64,000 nt of DNA from Helichrysum umbraculigerum (taxonomy: Eukaryota > Streptophyta > Magnoliopsida > Asterales > Asteraceae): NCBI GenBank assembly GCA_949592205.1, contig CATIUR010000003.1, forward strand, positions 164,103,759 through 164,167,758, read 5' to 3'. The notes under the pieces are model-generated. The model was not told the DNA's origin, did no database searches, and saw nothing but the letters and a program-made list of their open reading frames with translations. Position 1 is the first letter of the stretch, and the number at the start of each line of letters is the position of its first letter. The translations under genes and the position numbers were made by a program. Shown in pieces: positions 12,673-25,100 of this stretch.

Positions 12673-12970
12673 GGGTTTAGTAGTGAAAATGTAATAAACT
12701 ATAGTCTGACATGCATATTATGTAGCGAAATACTCGGGCTTTCATTATATGTAACGGACTTGTAATTCATTTACATTGTATGTAATTTGGTCAAATTAAC
12801 GGTAAGGGACGCCACGTGGAAGCTTATGTAGTCAACACGTGAAAAAGTACCGTAAATTACATACAATGTAAGGAAATTACAAGTTCGTTACATACAATGG
12901 AAATCCGGGTAATTCACTACGTAACATGAATGTCAGACTATAGTTTGATACATTTTCATACACTAAATCC
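12673..12970. mobile_element. MULE-type MITE, copy 2 of 5
   Basis: A 298-bp element, GGGTTTAGTAG to CACTAAATCC, with a perfect 9-bp target duplication TTTTTATTT at 12,664-12,672 and 12,971-12,979. The arms contain ACTATAGTCTGACAT. This is the best unbroken reference for copy 3, which the CACTA transposon has split. Confidence 0.85.
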
Positions 12971-12979
12971 TTTTTATTT

Positions 12980-13986
12980 TTCTTTCAACAATTATTTGTT
13001 TGTTCAAATTTCAAAATGTCATCATGGGGAATTTGGGAAGACATTTACTATTAAACAACGCCCAAATCCGAAGATGGATATGGGCATGTGTGGCCCATGA
13101 AATATGTAGCTCTTTTCATTTCCCACAAATATTTTTTTGATCAGAATTTTCCACATATATTTTGAACACGTTAAATTCAGTTAAATTAGATTAAATTAAT
13201 ATCTATTTTCACTATGTTGTTCCATTTACTTCTTATATGTGCTTAATTAAAATAGCATTTTGCTAACGGAAATTCTAAAGGCTTTCGTTAAGAATAATCT
13301 GACGTCATAAATACACTTACATTTCTATTAATAATATAAATTTCATTTAATACATGTGTTGTAAAAGAAAAGTCTGAGTGTATTAAATACAAAGTTTGAT
13401 TTTATCAGATATATTTGTGAATAAAAAAGGAATGTTTATCATTTTAATGCATATATTTAATCTTAACGAAAGCCCTTCAAGTTTTCGTTAGCAAAACCCA
13501 TTAAAATATCTTAATAATGACTCTATATCTTTAGAATCAACAAAATTAGAAGTCAAACAACTTTATATATCATTGTTTTGGTTTTTACATGTTTCAAGAC
13601 ATAACAACCAGAAGAAATAATGATTTACATACATATTCTATATTAACTAAATAAATAGATAAACTGTTACTTCAGTAGATTTTGATCAGATTAGAAATGT
13701 CTTGATTACTAAAGGGACTGAAAGTAGTTATATTACGGACTAATATTATAAAATAAGAAACTCAATTTAAATTGACTTTTCTAACCAGACTTTTAAACTT
13801 CAAATTAATCTATCGTCTTTCATAGAACGTTAGAATGCACGCCTGCACATTGCATACCATATTGTATTGTATATTTACCAAAATACGTTATAAAACACAT
13901 GAAATTAAACGATGCATCTTTATTATAAAAGTAACAAAAAGGTACTAAAGATGTGTATAATGTTGTTATAAACCCTCAGTATCCTT

Positions 13987-13988
<2 letters not shown>
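12980..13988. other. No gene seen
   Basis: AT-rich. An imperfect inverted pair surrounds 13,260-13,500 (GCTAACGGAAATTC ... GTTTTCGTTAGCAAAAC), suggesting another eroded foldback element of about 240 bp. Nothing coding is supported. Confidence 0.4.

Positions 13989-14029
<41 letters not shown>
13989..14029. repeat. (AAT)n microsatellite
   Basis: About 13 uninterrupted AAT units, just left of the PIF-like MITE. Confidence 0.95.
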
Positions 14030-14032
<3 letters not shown>

Positions 14033-14044
14033 TAACTACTATTA

Positions 14045-14563
14045 GAGCACACGGAGTGGTGACGGCCAAAACACAGTGTTCTGAGTGAGAATTTTGTGGT
14101 GAGGATTTTGTGGAGTGGTAACAGTGTTCTGGACAGTGTTCTGCAATTTTTTATTATTTGTTTGATTTATTTTTTAATGATGATAATTGTATAATTTAAT
14201 ATATAAAAAGCAAATAAATTAAATAAAACAAACATTTAATTAAATAAAACAACATCCTATTGTAAGTTTGTAACAAGGTTTAAATATTGACAAATAATAG
14301 TGTCCCTCCTTTAATTAGATAAATATAGATAGATAAGATAGAAAAGCAAGCTGCCGAACAAAACAAAAAAAAAAAGAGAAAAAGTAAAAAAAAATATAAT
14401 AAAATATACAAGATCTTGTTTCTACGCAGCGTCTGAGTATGGACATTGAAGCTTGAACGCCAAACAGAACGGCGTGGAGAATTTTGTTCCGGAGTGGCTT
14501 AACATTGAAATACGGCGTTCTGAAACGAAAACGGCGACAAGAATTTTGTCACTCCGTGTGCTC
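14045..14563. mobile_element. PIF/Harbinger-like MITE
   Basis: 519 bp with termini GAGCACACGGAGTG and CACTCCGTGTGCTC and TTA on both sides (14,042-14,044 and 14,564-14,566). Its left arm is the reverse complement of the right arm of the element at 4322-5245, so the two are one family in opposite orientation. No coding capacity. Confidence 0.85.
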
Positions 14564-14813
14564 TTATTGTCTTATTTGTGTAATGCATAAACGTTAAACA
14601 GTATTTATTGGGTAGTTAATTTTGTTGAAGCTAATTACTACGTACAACTTTTTCATCTGTATGTAATTAAAAGCGTTTCAATTCTCATATTGAACTATCG
14701 CATCTTAATTAAGTTTCATTTGTCATCTCTTCAAAAGGCAAATTTCTTCTAGAATCCCAACTTTCCAAACGTCATCCATATTCTAAGTAGTTGGCCGGTA
14801 ATTCGAAATACAT

Positions 14814-14985
14814 GAGTTAGTGCGCGCAAATGTAACAAACTTTAGTCTGTCATATGTGGTATGTATCGAACTATTCGAATTTACATTGTATGTAATGAAC
14901 TTGTAATTTATTTACAGTGTATGTATTTTGGTCAGATTAACGATTCTAAGTGACGCCACGTGGCAGCTTATATAGTCGACACGTG
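14814..14985. mobile_element. MULE-type MITE copy 3, left part
   Basis: 172 bp matching the left half of copy 2 up to the central CACGTG, where the CACTA element begins. The right part continues at 26,768. Together they make about 302 bp, the normal family length. Confidence 0.85.
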
Positions 14986-15029
14986 CACTACTACAAAAAA
15001 AACACTAAGAAACCACTTAAAAACACATT

Positions 15030-15225
15030 TAGAAACCATTTGTACGTGGGGTTTCTTTGGCTAGAGGTTTCACTCAAAGAAACCTCGTGTAAACAGGTCT
15101 CTATGATTACATAGAAACCTGTTGGTTTAATACTACCTGGTCTCTATTGTGTTTCCGAATTCAGTCAAAATTTCCCGCCACAAGTTAGAGAAACCGTTTG
15201 GTATGTAAACAACTGGTCTCTATCT
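15030..15225. repeat. CACTA subterminal repeats, left
   Basis: Several copies, in both orientations, of AGAAACC and ACTGGTCTCTAT-like words. The same words recur at the right end (26,570-26,750). In En/Spm such subterminal arrays bind the TNPA-type protein; that role here is inferred. Confidence 0.7.
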
Positions 15226-15455
15226 CATTTTTTTTTCTTTTTTTTTTTGGTTCCAGAATGCTAGATATACTGTAATATTCCGACTTTTTTTTCCAGAAAC
15301 CTGCTATAAACTAGCTGTGCAACAAAATTACCCAACATATAAAGGAATATACCAAAAAATTTCCACAAACAAAATTATATATATAACATACCCAACATAT
15401 CTGTACAAGACATACTTTTTCCACAAAACATAAGTACTTATAACAAAGTCGTAGT

Positions 15456-18400
15456 TTATTCATCGGGAATGTAAAATACACCTAAAAATTTCTGAACAAT
15501 GGCATCTAACTTCGAGTGGTCATATGGTCCTCTCTCGTGCCAAGGTAGCTGTATGAAACAAAACGATAAAAGAAATTAGCATTACTTACCTATAATAGTG
15601 ACACATTAGCTTAATTAACTCGCGAACAAAAAGGATAACTGAATGTTGAAACCTTCATATGCAATACTATCACAGATTGACATACAACAGAAAAATAATC
15701 AGTAACGTGATGAGAAACTAAAACATTATCAAAAACAATTCAACTTAACACATGTTTCTGAACAACGAAACTCATACACACCCTGCCTGCTACACTTAGA
15801 CTTGTGTCATGAGACTTGAACATGACCACCATATTTCTTGTAATAGGTAAATGAATAATTTTTGGTGCTAGTACTCTATGAGTGGTACCAAAAACCATAA
15901 GGGGTTAATGAATTAACAACAGCAACAAATTTTATAAAGAGGTCGTTCAGCTCGATCTATTGTTATCTCTAAAATCTTACGGGTCATAATAGTCTGATAA
16001 GCGGGCATGAAACACTCTAACAGGGATGGTTTATATGCATTTTATCTCTAAAAGCCAAGGCCACCTATCTATTGTTAAATACACTGCTGACCAAATAATG
16101 CACATCAGCTTAAGTGGTCCCATCGCTATTTAGAACTTGAAAAGCAAGACCAGCTCAATCAAGGAATCATACAGGCTAAAAGCAATAGTAAATATCATGT
16201 GCCAAATAGATACATTAGGTCATTGATGCGTAATAAGTTACTAAATCAATAAGAAATAGTAAAACATATGGCCTTGACAAATTCAGGTTGTAAATAGATT
16301 TAAAATCACTTACAAAAGCCGGGAAATTATGTTGTTGAATATTGACGAACTCGTCCATCCATCGCATGACATAATATCCACACTCCCATATTGATCTTTG
16401 TTGTTGGACCTATAATAATAACAAACAAATATATAATTTTTAATCAGGTTGTTCCTAAAATCCATACGTTTATATATGTATACACTGTGAAAAGATTGAC
16501 CTGGGGAATATGCCATTCGAAAGGGCCAGCAACATACCTATAAGATTATAAGAGAGAAAAAAATTGTAATACTTTTCCAAACAAACCAAATGGATATAAT
16601 AATAAAAATATTATACAACTGTTACCTATCGAGAATGCTTGTTAAGGTATAGAAATGTTTAGTCTTATCAACATCACGGATGGAGTCTAGTATGTACCCG
16701 GTTCCTTCAGTAGGACGCAATATAAAAAGTGTCCAATGACCCCTAATAATGTAGTAATGTGTAAACCATTCATTATACACAAAACATATATAAGGCATGT
16801 AACAAAGATAATCGTATTTTGTGGTGCGTACCCTTGTAGATAAGGCACTAAATAAGTGTCTGTACCATATTTTGATGAGAAGGCCATCGTAAAATAAGAT
16901 TCAACTATGTGTCGGCTATCTTGACACATTTCACCGTTGACCATATATGGGTTCAAAAAAGCACATTTGTTGTCAAACCCGTTAGTCGTAATGATATTAT
17001 GAAGAAACCTAAAAAAATGAAAAAATACATATGTTATGATGTACAATAAAATGATATATTAAATTATCGTTACGAGACTATGGTACACTGAAACTGTACT
17101 TACGATTCAAAGAGTGCTATAATAGACGTGTCGACTTTTCCTTGAGTCAATAACTGCATAATCTCCTCAGCATTGACAGGGACATGATAATCCTCAGGCA
17201 ACATAAAAGTATCAGCGGGGACTGTAATCGTTTTTTGGACATAAGGATTTCGTCGTTGCATCCACTTTGTATAATACTCTTGCATATATGGAGGTCTATT
17301 CAATATCTTAACACTGTACTCCGACAAACGATCTTCCCCCTATACACCATACATATGCAAAGGTTCTAAGTTACATTAATCAAATATAATGAACATATAG
17401 GCTTATGTAAAGGTTTAAGGTTTACCGCTCCATCTATAGGCATCACCTCAATATCTTTATTTTTTCGACGAGATTTTGACTGCATCTATTAACAAGTACC
17501 ATTACTTAAACATGAGTAAAGATTACTGCAACATATTTTAATAGATATTATTAAAGGAAAGGTTCTTATGTTTACCGATGCACCATGACGCGCACGTTTG
17601 GTGGGCATTCCAGAACTTGAAGGCGTGGAAGAAGCTCCAAGATCACTTCGGCCTGATGTTGTAGATGGTCTGGTGTTGGTCGGCACTCCAGAACTTGATG
17701 GCGTGGAAGAAGCTCCAAGATTTCTTGGGCCTGATGTTGTAGATGGTCTGGTGGATGACTATTAACAAGTACGATTAGTTACACGTGTTAGTAAACTTAC
17801 TCCATGGACTATGCTAGATACTTGTAGTATTGTACAATTATACCATATGTAAAGAAATAGCCCTTTCAGGCCACTGTATAAAGCTGCCTATGGCATGCTG
17901 AAGTTGAGAAATTTCAGGTTCAACATCACAATCATCTGGGACCGTCACGGGCAGATAAAAGCTAAGGTGTTCCGGTTCCACGCTGTCCACCTGCACCTTC
18001 GCATGCCCCTCCCTTATAGGCTTTCCGTGCAGTGTCCTAGACCCATATACTAGTCCTCTTGCACAAATTCTAGGTCTTTGAACGTGTGGGAGCAACAATG
18101 CGCATCTTTTAGGTTCCTAAAACACATTTGTATGTTTGTTATTACGTATTAGAAGTATTACAAAGCAAACCAAATAGAAAAATACCTGTGTATCATCATC
18201 ACCAAATATCGGCAACCCACAACTCCTCAACATCGGACTACCAGATCCTTCCCCTTCCGGCATACTTGTCTCATTTCTCATAACAGCCACAATGTCCTCT
18301 ACGTTCTTCATTCTACCCTTTATTTCAGCAATCACTTGGTCTCTCATCTGATCCTTTGTCATCCTCTTCCTTGTTTGTTTATAGTTCACTATCCCCTCTC

Positions 18401-21291
18401 GGATTCCAATAGTGTACCCGACCCCTCGGCATTGCCCAGAATGTTCGGGTCCTATGACATACCACAACAAGTCTTTCCCAGGCGGAAGCTCCAAATGTCC
18501 CGCTTGTATCTGTCCATCTAATTGTAGCTGTTATAACAAAAAAAAAAAAAATAATAAGTAATATGTTACAGATTATAACAAATAAGACATGTAATTAATA
18601 TGTTGTAGTTAGCTATTAAAAAGGAAAAGGACAAATCAATCAACTTACCAACTTGTCCATTTTTTCACTCAACTTGATAGGTATATACCCGCCCTTTCCA
18701 TTTTTTATCAGCCTAGCTAAAAAGAAATGTCGAGCACGAGGGTCATACAACCTGTGGATCTTGTCTACATCTTCTTCTTCTTCTTTTTCCTGTGAATCTT
18801 CTTTTTCCTGTGAATTTTCTTTTTGGGAATTTTTTTTGTATTCTTCGTACTCTGCTAACCATGCATCTTCCCAACCCCGATAGCCTCTCGGGCCTAGGTG
18901 TGTTTGAATATCCTTCATTAGGGCCCGTTTTCGCCCTATTACACGCATCTCCTAAAACGAACAAGTTAAAAAATGACATTATAAATGTGGAAACATAATA
19001 ACGAATAAGCAATATTGTATAATACTATATTAAGTGAAACAAGTTACCCTTCTTTCTGGCGTATTTTCAAACGCTACAAATTCAGCCCAATGTTGTTTCT
19101 CTATCCCATAAGTCTCACAAGGATCTTCACCATGGTCCATGTATTTCTTCCGAAGCTTAGTTTTGAATCTTTTCCATGCCGCAGAACATTGTCGAAGCAC
19201 CTTAGCCTTGGCAGTGTCATTTTCAATGTGATAATCACGTTTAATTTCATGCCAAACTATATCTTTCACCTCCGCTGGTACTTTGCGCCAATCACTGTAT
19301 GTAATGTTTACATTATTCCGTGTTATGATGCCAGCCTGATTACCGAATGTGACAAATTTTGCTCCTATCGGTTGTTGAAACTCATTAAACGAAACTTCTC
19401 TATGGGTACTCTCCTTAAGCTTTTTATTTATACCTCTAGTACCCTTACGTTGTTGTTGTTGTGGTCGTTCTTCCATTTCTTCCTCAAAGCTATCATCCGA
19501 ATATTGTTCTTCATTATGGTCCTATAACAAAAAAATACAGCAATGAGATTAACATTCTGTTCCAGAGTTTAGAAATATATATTAACTAAGAAGATAATGT
19601 ATTTGACAGCACATTTGATCAAAATATTTACACAGTAAAACATTGACAATCAAATATTAATGGGCAAATAACTTGTACATAGTTACTATCAGTATATGAG
19701 AATTAGTCAAGCATTCAATTTATATTATCAAAATATTTCATTGATTTTACTATCAAACATGGCACCAAAACAGACACAAAAAAGAGCAGCAACCACATAA
19801 ACTAGAAGCTAACAACTAAACAAACCAACAAAGCTACTTTTGACCCATTATGCCTAGTCGGGTAATATCCAGTTTATATTATTCTAATAACAGTCTAACT
19901 TTTTAATGTGATTTAAGAGGTTTAATAATCAAATAGAACTTAAAGCAACTTTTGACCCATTATGCCTATCTCTGATATATATGTATATCTGACGTTACTT
20001 ATCTGATCCCTTAGAGAGAAAACAAAGTCTGAATTGACCCATTCATAAGTTATAGTTTTACGTTTTACCATATGACTTATGTACTAAGAAATTTAATCTA
20101 ATATTTCATTAACATGTTACTCCTACTCATTATGGTTTATGCATACACACAAAGAATGATATCGCCTATATTTTTGACAATATGATTTAGTAATTTTTTT
20201 TCCTTTCACATACAGTTTTTTCTAACTTTATATGGTATACACACAATGACTAAATTGACCATGTATGATGTTTCCATTTATATATATAAAATCTTTTTTG
20301 TTTTTTTAAGTAACAAATGTAGCTCATATAAGCCTTGTCAGGCTCTTTGACTTTTCATTTGTTATATATTTAAAGTTAACATATTGAATCTAAAATTTAT
20401 TATGTTCTTTGTGTTAGTGCAGGATGTTTGAACTGATGTCGTGGCTACATGAGCCTTGGAGTGATAAGTGGATTATCTTTTCCAGTTTCTTGCTTTGTTA
20501 TCATAGATCTTTTTCATCATGCTTGTAATTAATTTGCTTTGAACCTCATATATATCTCTATATTCTAACATCTTTATATTTCTATTGGACTTGGTTAGAA
20601 GTACAGAGTAAGGCAAGGTATGGTTCATTGGTTGTTACCATTCCCTTTATGTAGTTTTCATTCATGGTTCTTCGTTTCTTTTAATGTGAATTTAACCTTT
20701 TATTTTCTTGATATTTTCTAAGTATATGTCTTTCGTCAGTTTCGATAATTATATCCCCTCAAACATCGTACATTATACTGGGATGAGCTAGCGATTCACA
20801 TTGTTTCTTCCTATCTTACTCATTTTCTTTGCAAGTTTTTGTCTTTATTCTTCAAACACAACATTTATTACGTTAACCATAAACAAAAATATACGGAGTA
20901 CATGTTTAACGTACTAAAAAAACGGTTTACCCGGGGCACCGCCCGGGTATTACACTAGTTAGCAATAACCCTACACTGTCATAAAATATTAAAAGGGCAG
21001 TTTAAAGATTTTCAATTCATACTTCGAGTAACCATAGGTATACAACAACCAATCATATGCAATCACTTCACCATAAAGAATAGAGTCAATTTCTATTAAA
21101 CCCTTTTTGCAACTATTGATTTAGGACTATAACAATTTCTGATAAACCAAAGTATATAGAAATGTTTGGCATTTAAGATGAATATCATACTAACAATTAC
21201 GATTTTATAAGCTACCCATAGTGATTAACCATAACTGACACAAAATTGTAAACCCTAAAACTGAAAATAGAACAAAAAGAAAGTTTACCAT
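15456..21291 (-). CDS. CACTA second gene: En/Spm domain with Ulp1-like peptidase
   Basis: Model on the minus strand: ATG at 21,289-21,291 followed at once by GT, then exons 19,048-19,521, 18,649-18,951, 18,186-18,527, 17,844-18,116, 17,576-17,758, 17,426-17,485, 17,104-17,339, 16,832-17,008, 16,626-16,742, 16,501-16,537, 16,314-16,409 and 15,456-15,548. All phases fit, giving about 797 aa. The first two long exons resemble the plant Ptta/En/Spm transposase domain (DWRKVPAEVK, HWAEFVAFENTPERR). A Gly/Ser/Thr/Pro linker with a 26-residue duplication follows. The C-terminus is a C48 (Ulp1/SENP) peptidase fold with His686 in GGHWTL, Asp703 in YILDS, Gln739 and Cys745 in WECGYYVMRWM. The likely role is an accessory protein or deSUMOylating-type protease. 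The ATG-only first exon is the least certain part; otherwise translation may begin at 19,476. Confidence 0.8.
17598..17753 (-). repeat. 78-bp tandem duplication in the linker
   Basis: Two units (17,598-17,675 and 17,676-17,753) encode two copies of a 26-residue segment containing STRPSTTSG and LGASSTPSSSG. The copies differ at a few bases. The duplication keeps the frame of the Ulp1-like gene. Confidence 0.85.
19522..20929. other. Intron of the CACTA gene, probable Helitron body
   Basis: No coding exon of the CACTA gene is seen. A 25-bp stretch with CTTTTGACCCATTATGCCT occurs twice (near 19,837 and 19,951). The part leading to the Helitron 3' end at 20,958 is presumably Helitron sequence, but I could not place its 5' end. 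Confidence 0.45.
20930..20958 (+). mobile_element. Helitron 3' terminus inside the CACTA element
   Basis: A hairpin (ACCCGGG ... CCCGGGT) is followed by ATTACACTAG, with host T next. It matches the form of the ends at 990 and 62,585. It lies in the long first intron of the Ulp1-like gene in my model, so it would not break the protein. Confidence 0.7.
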
Positions 21292-22189
21292 TTTGTGGTG
21301 GTGTTGGTGCCGAATTAGTGCTGGTTACGGTGGCGCAGTGGTGGTTCCACAGTGATTTACAGGTTTTGTAAAAAGAAGCGGTTTAATCCGGTGGTTTTGC
21401 GGTGCCCGGTGAGTGGCGGTGGTAGTAGTGGCGACTTACGGTTTGGAGGACGGCGATGGGCTAGTGTATATATATGAAGTTGGTACTTACGGTATGGAGT
21501 TGAGAGAAGTAGGTGCAGTGGAGGTTACGGGAAAAACATGGAATTGAAGAAGAGGAAGCTCTCAAATAGCTGTAAAATATTTGGGGGGAATTTGTGAAGT
21601 ATTTGGGGGGAAATTAAAATAGTTGTGAAATATTTAGGAGGCAAGAGATGATAAATCGACATTCATAGAGTTGTCTAATATATTTTTAAAATACATATTT
21701 GTGTCAAGTTTTCTTTATTGAATAACTGATAGTTTGCATTTAATACTTGTAACTTGGTTATTATGACCTCGAATTTGTGTTCTGCACTTTTTTAAACATC
21801 AATTTTGGCTTGAATAGTGATTGAAGAACAAAATATTAGCAGCATTAATTTGAGTTTGCATAGGACTAATATAAGTTTAGATCATCTAAGTAAATTCCAA
21901 AAAACAGTAGGTAGCTAGAATACCATACAACCGATCAAAATTGGCAATGTGAATTTTTAATATCCAAATTTGACATAACATAAATATCCTAAAATAGATC
22001 GTCGAAAAAAGTTACAGACTTAACAACAAGTAATAACAAAATCAAACATCGTGTTACGTCTCTTTATTATTGTGGTTGGTCTTGTGTTCCTGAAATAAAG
22101 AAAAAAAGGAAAATATATAAACAATGTATTATGTTATATTAGAAACTTACAATTTTAAATCAGATATGAAGTGACTAAATATAATACCT
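20959..22189. other. Between the CACTA genes
   Basis: This holds the proposed first exon and leader of the Ulp1-like gene (ATG at 21,289-21,291, GC-richer sequence to about 21,540) and the region downstream of the transposase stop. A repeated phrase around ATTTGGGGGG occurs near 21,580-21,615. Confidence 0.4.
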
Positions 22190-25100
22190 TCACGCGGTGC
22201 TAGGTAAATCAACCCAAAATCCTTCCTTGTGGTCTGATCTTAAATAAATAGTAGTTTCAATGACGTCATTTCTTGATGAGGTATTAGCGGCAGAGAATGG
22301 AGGTAGCTCGTCAAATTTATCATATTCTTCCTCGTCTTCAACATCCTCAACACCAAGTATACGTCTTTTTCCGTGGATGACTATGTGTTGTCTTGAATTA
22401 CTCGGGTCTTCAACAAAGAATACTTGGGAGGCGAGTCTAGCTAAAATAAATGGGTCTGATACATAGCCATTTGTGGAAAGGTCAACAAAAGTGAAATCAT
22501 AATCTTCATCAGTAGTAACACCCATTTCGTTATCCACCCATTTACACTTGAACAAAGGTATATTGAATGCACCATAATCTAGTTCTACAATTTCTTCAAT
22601 AGTACCATAGTAAGAATCCTTTGCGATCGACTCCCTCGTCGAGAAAGATGTGGTTGTGGCTATTACCGTCACGCCGCTATTTTGCACGGTAGTTTTTTCA
22701 TCGTGATGTTTTGTGTAAAATGTATAGCCGTTAATGTCGTATGCTTGGTATTTTAACACACGGTTCTTCGGACCAGAAGCCAACATTTTCACTTCTTCAT
22801 TCACAGAATCTGCTTTCTCTACCTCAGCCCTCAACCATGACGCGAAGCTTTTGTAATGCTCGGCATCCAACCATGAATCTCTCTTGGACCTGTGCTTGTT
22901 TTTTAAGAATGCTTTGTGCTCATTTATGTAGTCATCAATGCATGTCATGTGTTGTAGAACTGTAAAATGCGCACGGTGCATATAATCATGTGGGGGAACT
23001 TCAGCCTTCTTTCCTTTTGTACCAACACCTCCAAGTCTACCCTCGTGTCGATTCACCGGAAGCCCGATACTTTTAGAACCTTCCAGGTAATCACTGCAAA
23101 ACTCAACAACCTCCTCTGTAGCATATCCTTCAACAATACTACCTTCTGGTGTAGATCTGTTCCTTACATACCCTTTTAGGAAACCCATGTATCTCTCAAA
23201 TGGGTACATGTACCGTAGAAACACCGGTCCACATGTCTTTATTTCATAGACAATATGAGAAACGAGATGAACCATGACATCGAAAAAAGAAGGTGGGAAG
23301 TACATCTCAAGCTGGCAAAGAGTCAAGATAATATCACGTTGCCATGAATCCAACACCTCCGGGTCAATAACTTTGGAATGAATCATGTTAAAAAACAAAC
23401 AGAGCTTTGTTATTGTGTGTCGGATGCGATCTGGAAGCAACCCACGGATTGCAATAGGAATCATTTTTGTCATCAAAATATGACAATCGTGAGATTTCAT
23501 ACCACTCAACTTATTGCCTTGTAATTTTACCAACCTTTTGATGTTGGAAGAATACCCTGACGGAACCTTAATATTGTGCAAGCATTGGCAAAAAGATGTC
23601 TTTTCAATCCTGGACATAGTATAACAAGCCGCTGGTAGAAAAGTCTTTTTACCATCACTATTGTCTTCTGGAGCAAGTCTTGGTCGAATACCCATATCGA
23701 CCATGTCCTTTCGAGCATTAAGACCGTCTTTCGATTTCCCTGGAATGTTCAAAAGTAAACCGATCAAACTATCACAAACATTTTTCTCGATATGCATTAC
23801 ATCGATACAGTGTCGGACCTCCAAACGCTTCCAATAAGGTAAATCCCAAAAAATAGATTGTTTTTTCCAAAGGCTTTTTGCTTTACTTTTTTTCCTTTTT
23901 TTACCGAAAGCATTCTTGACTTTTGCAACACGAGATAAAACAGTGTCTCCGTTCATTGGTCTGCGTAGAGTTCCGTGTTCGGTATTACCATCAAAAAAAT
24001 TAGCCATGTCACGGTACGGGTGTCCCATAGGAAGTGATCTACGATGGCCCATATATACTGTTTTCCTACTGTATTTTAACCATCTTGATGCAGTTTTATC
24101 TTCACAAAGGGGACAAGCGCTAGCTCCTTTTGTACTATAACCCGACAAATTCCCATAAGCAGGAAAATCACTGATAGTGCAAAAAATCATGGCCCGTAAG
24201 TTAAAGTTCTCATTCATATACCCATCATGCACTTCAACACCTGGATTCCATAATGTTTTCATGTCATCAATTAACGGAGCTAAATATACATCAATGTCAT
24301 TCCCAGGTTGTTTTGGCCCTTGTATCAACAAAGACATCATGATGTATTTGCGTTTCATGCATAACCAAGGCGGAAGATTGTACATGCATAGAAGTACCGG
24401 CCAAGTGCTGTGTTGACTACTCATGTCTCGAAAAGGATTGATTCCGTCTGAACTAAGTCCGAAACGGATATTTCTAATGTCAGATTCAAATTCTGGAAAT
24501 GTAGTCCCTATACGCCTCCATTGAGGAGAATCGGCAACGTGTCTTATTTTTCCATCCTTTTTACGCCCCTCCTCATGCCACCGCAACAATTGTGCATCTT
24601 TAGCGTTCGCATATAAACGTTTTAGTCTTGGTATGATGGGCAAATACCACAAAACTTTAGCTGCAGGGCCGTTCTTCACTTCATCATCGTCAAGATCAGT
24701 ATCTGTTTTTCGCTTATACCGTGATTTACCACATATAGTGCATTTATCCAAATCTTTATTTTCATTTCTATACAATAAACAATCATTTGGACATGCATGT
24801 ATCCTTTCTACTTCCAATCCCATCGGACATAACAACTTTTTTGCACGGTATAATGAAATTGGCAATTCATTATTATCAGGGAGCATGTCATGCAACAATT
24901 CTAACAGGCTTGTAAAACTTGTATCGCTCCAACCGTTATTTGCTTTTAGATTCATCAATTTCAACATGGCAGAAAGTTTGGTGAATTTTGTACAACCAGC
25001 GTACAATGGTTTTTCTGAATCAACAAACAGTTGCTGAAATTTATCATAATATTGTTCATCAACATTACCCTCCAAATCGTTTAACATGTCGTCTATATGA

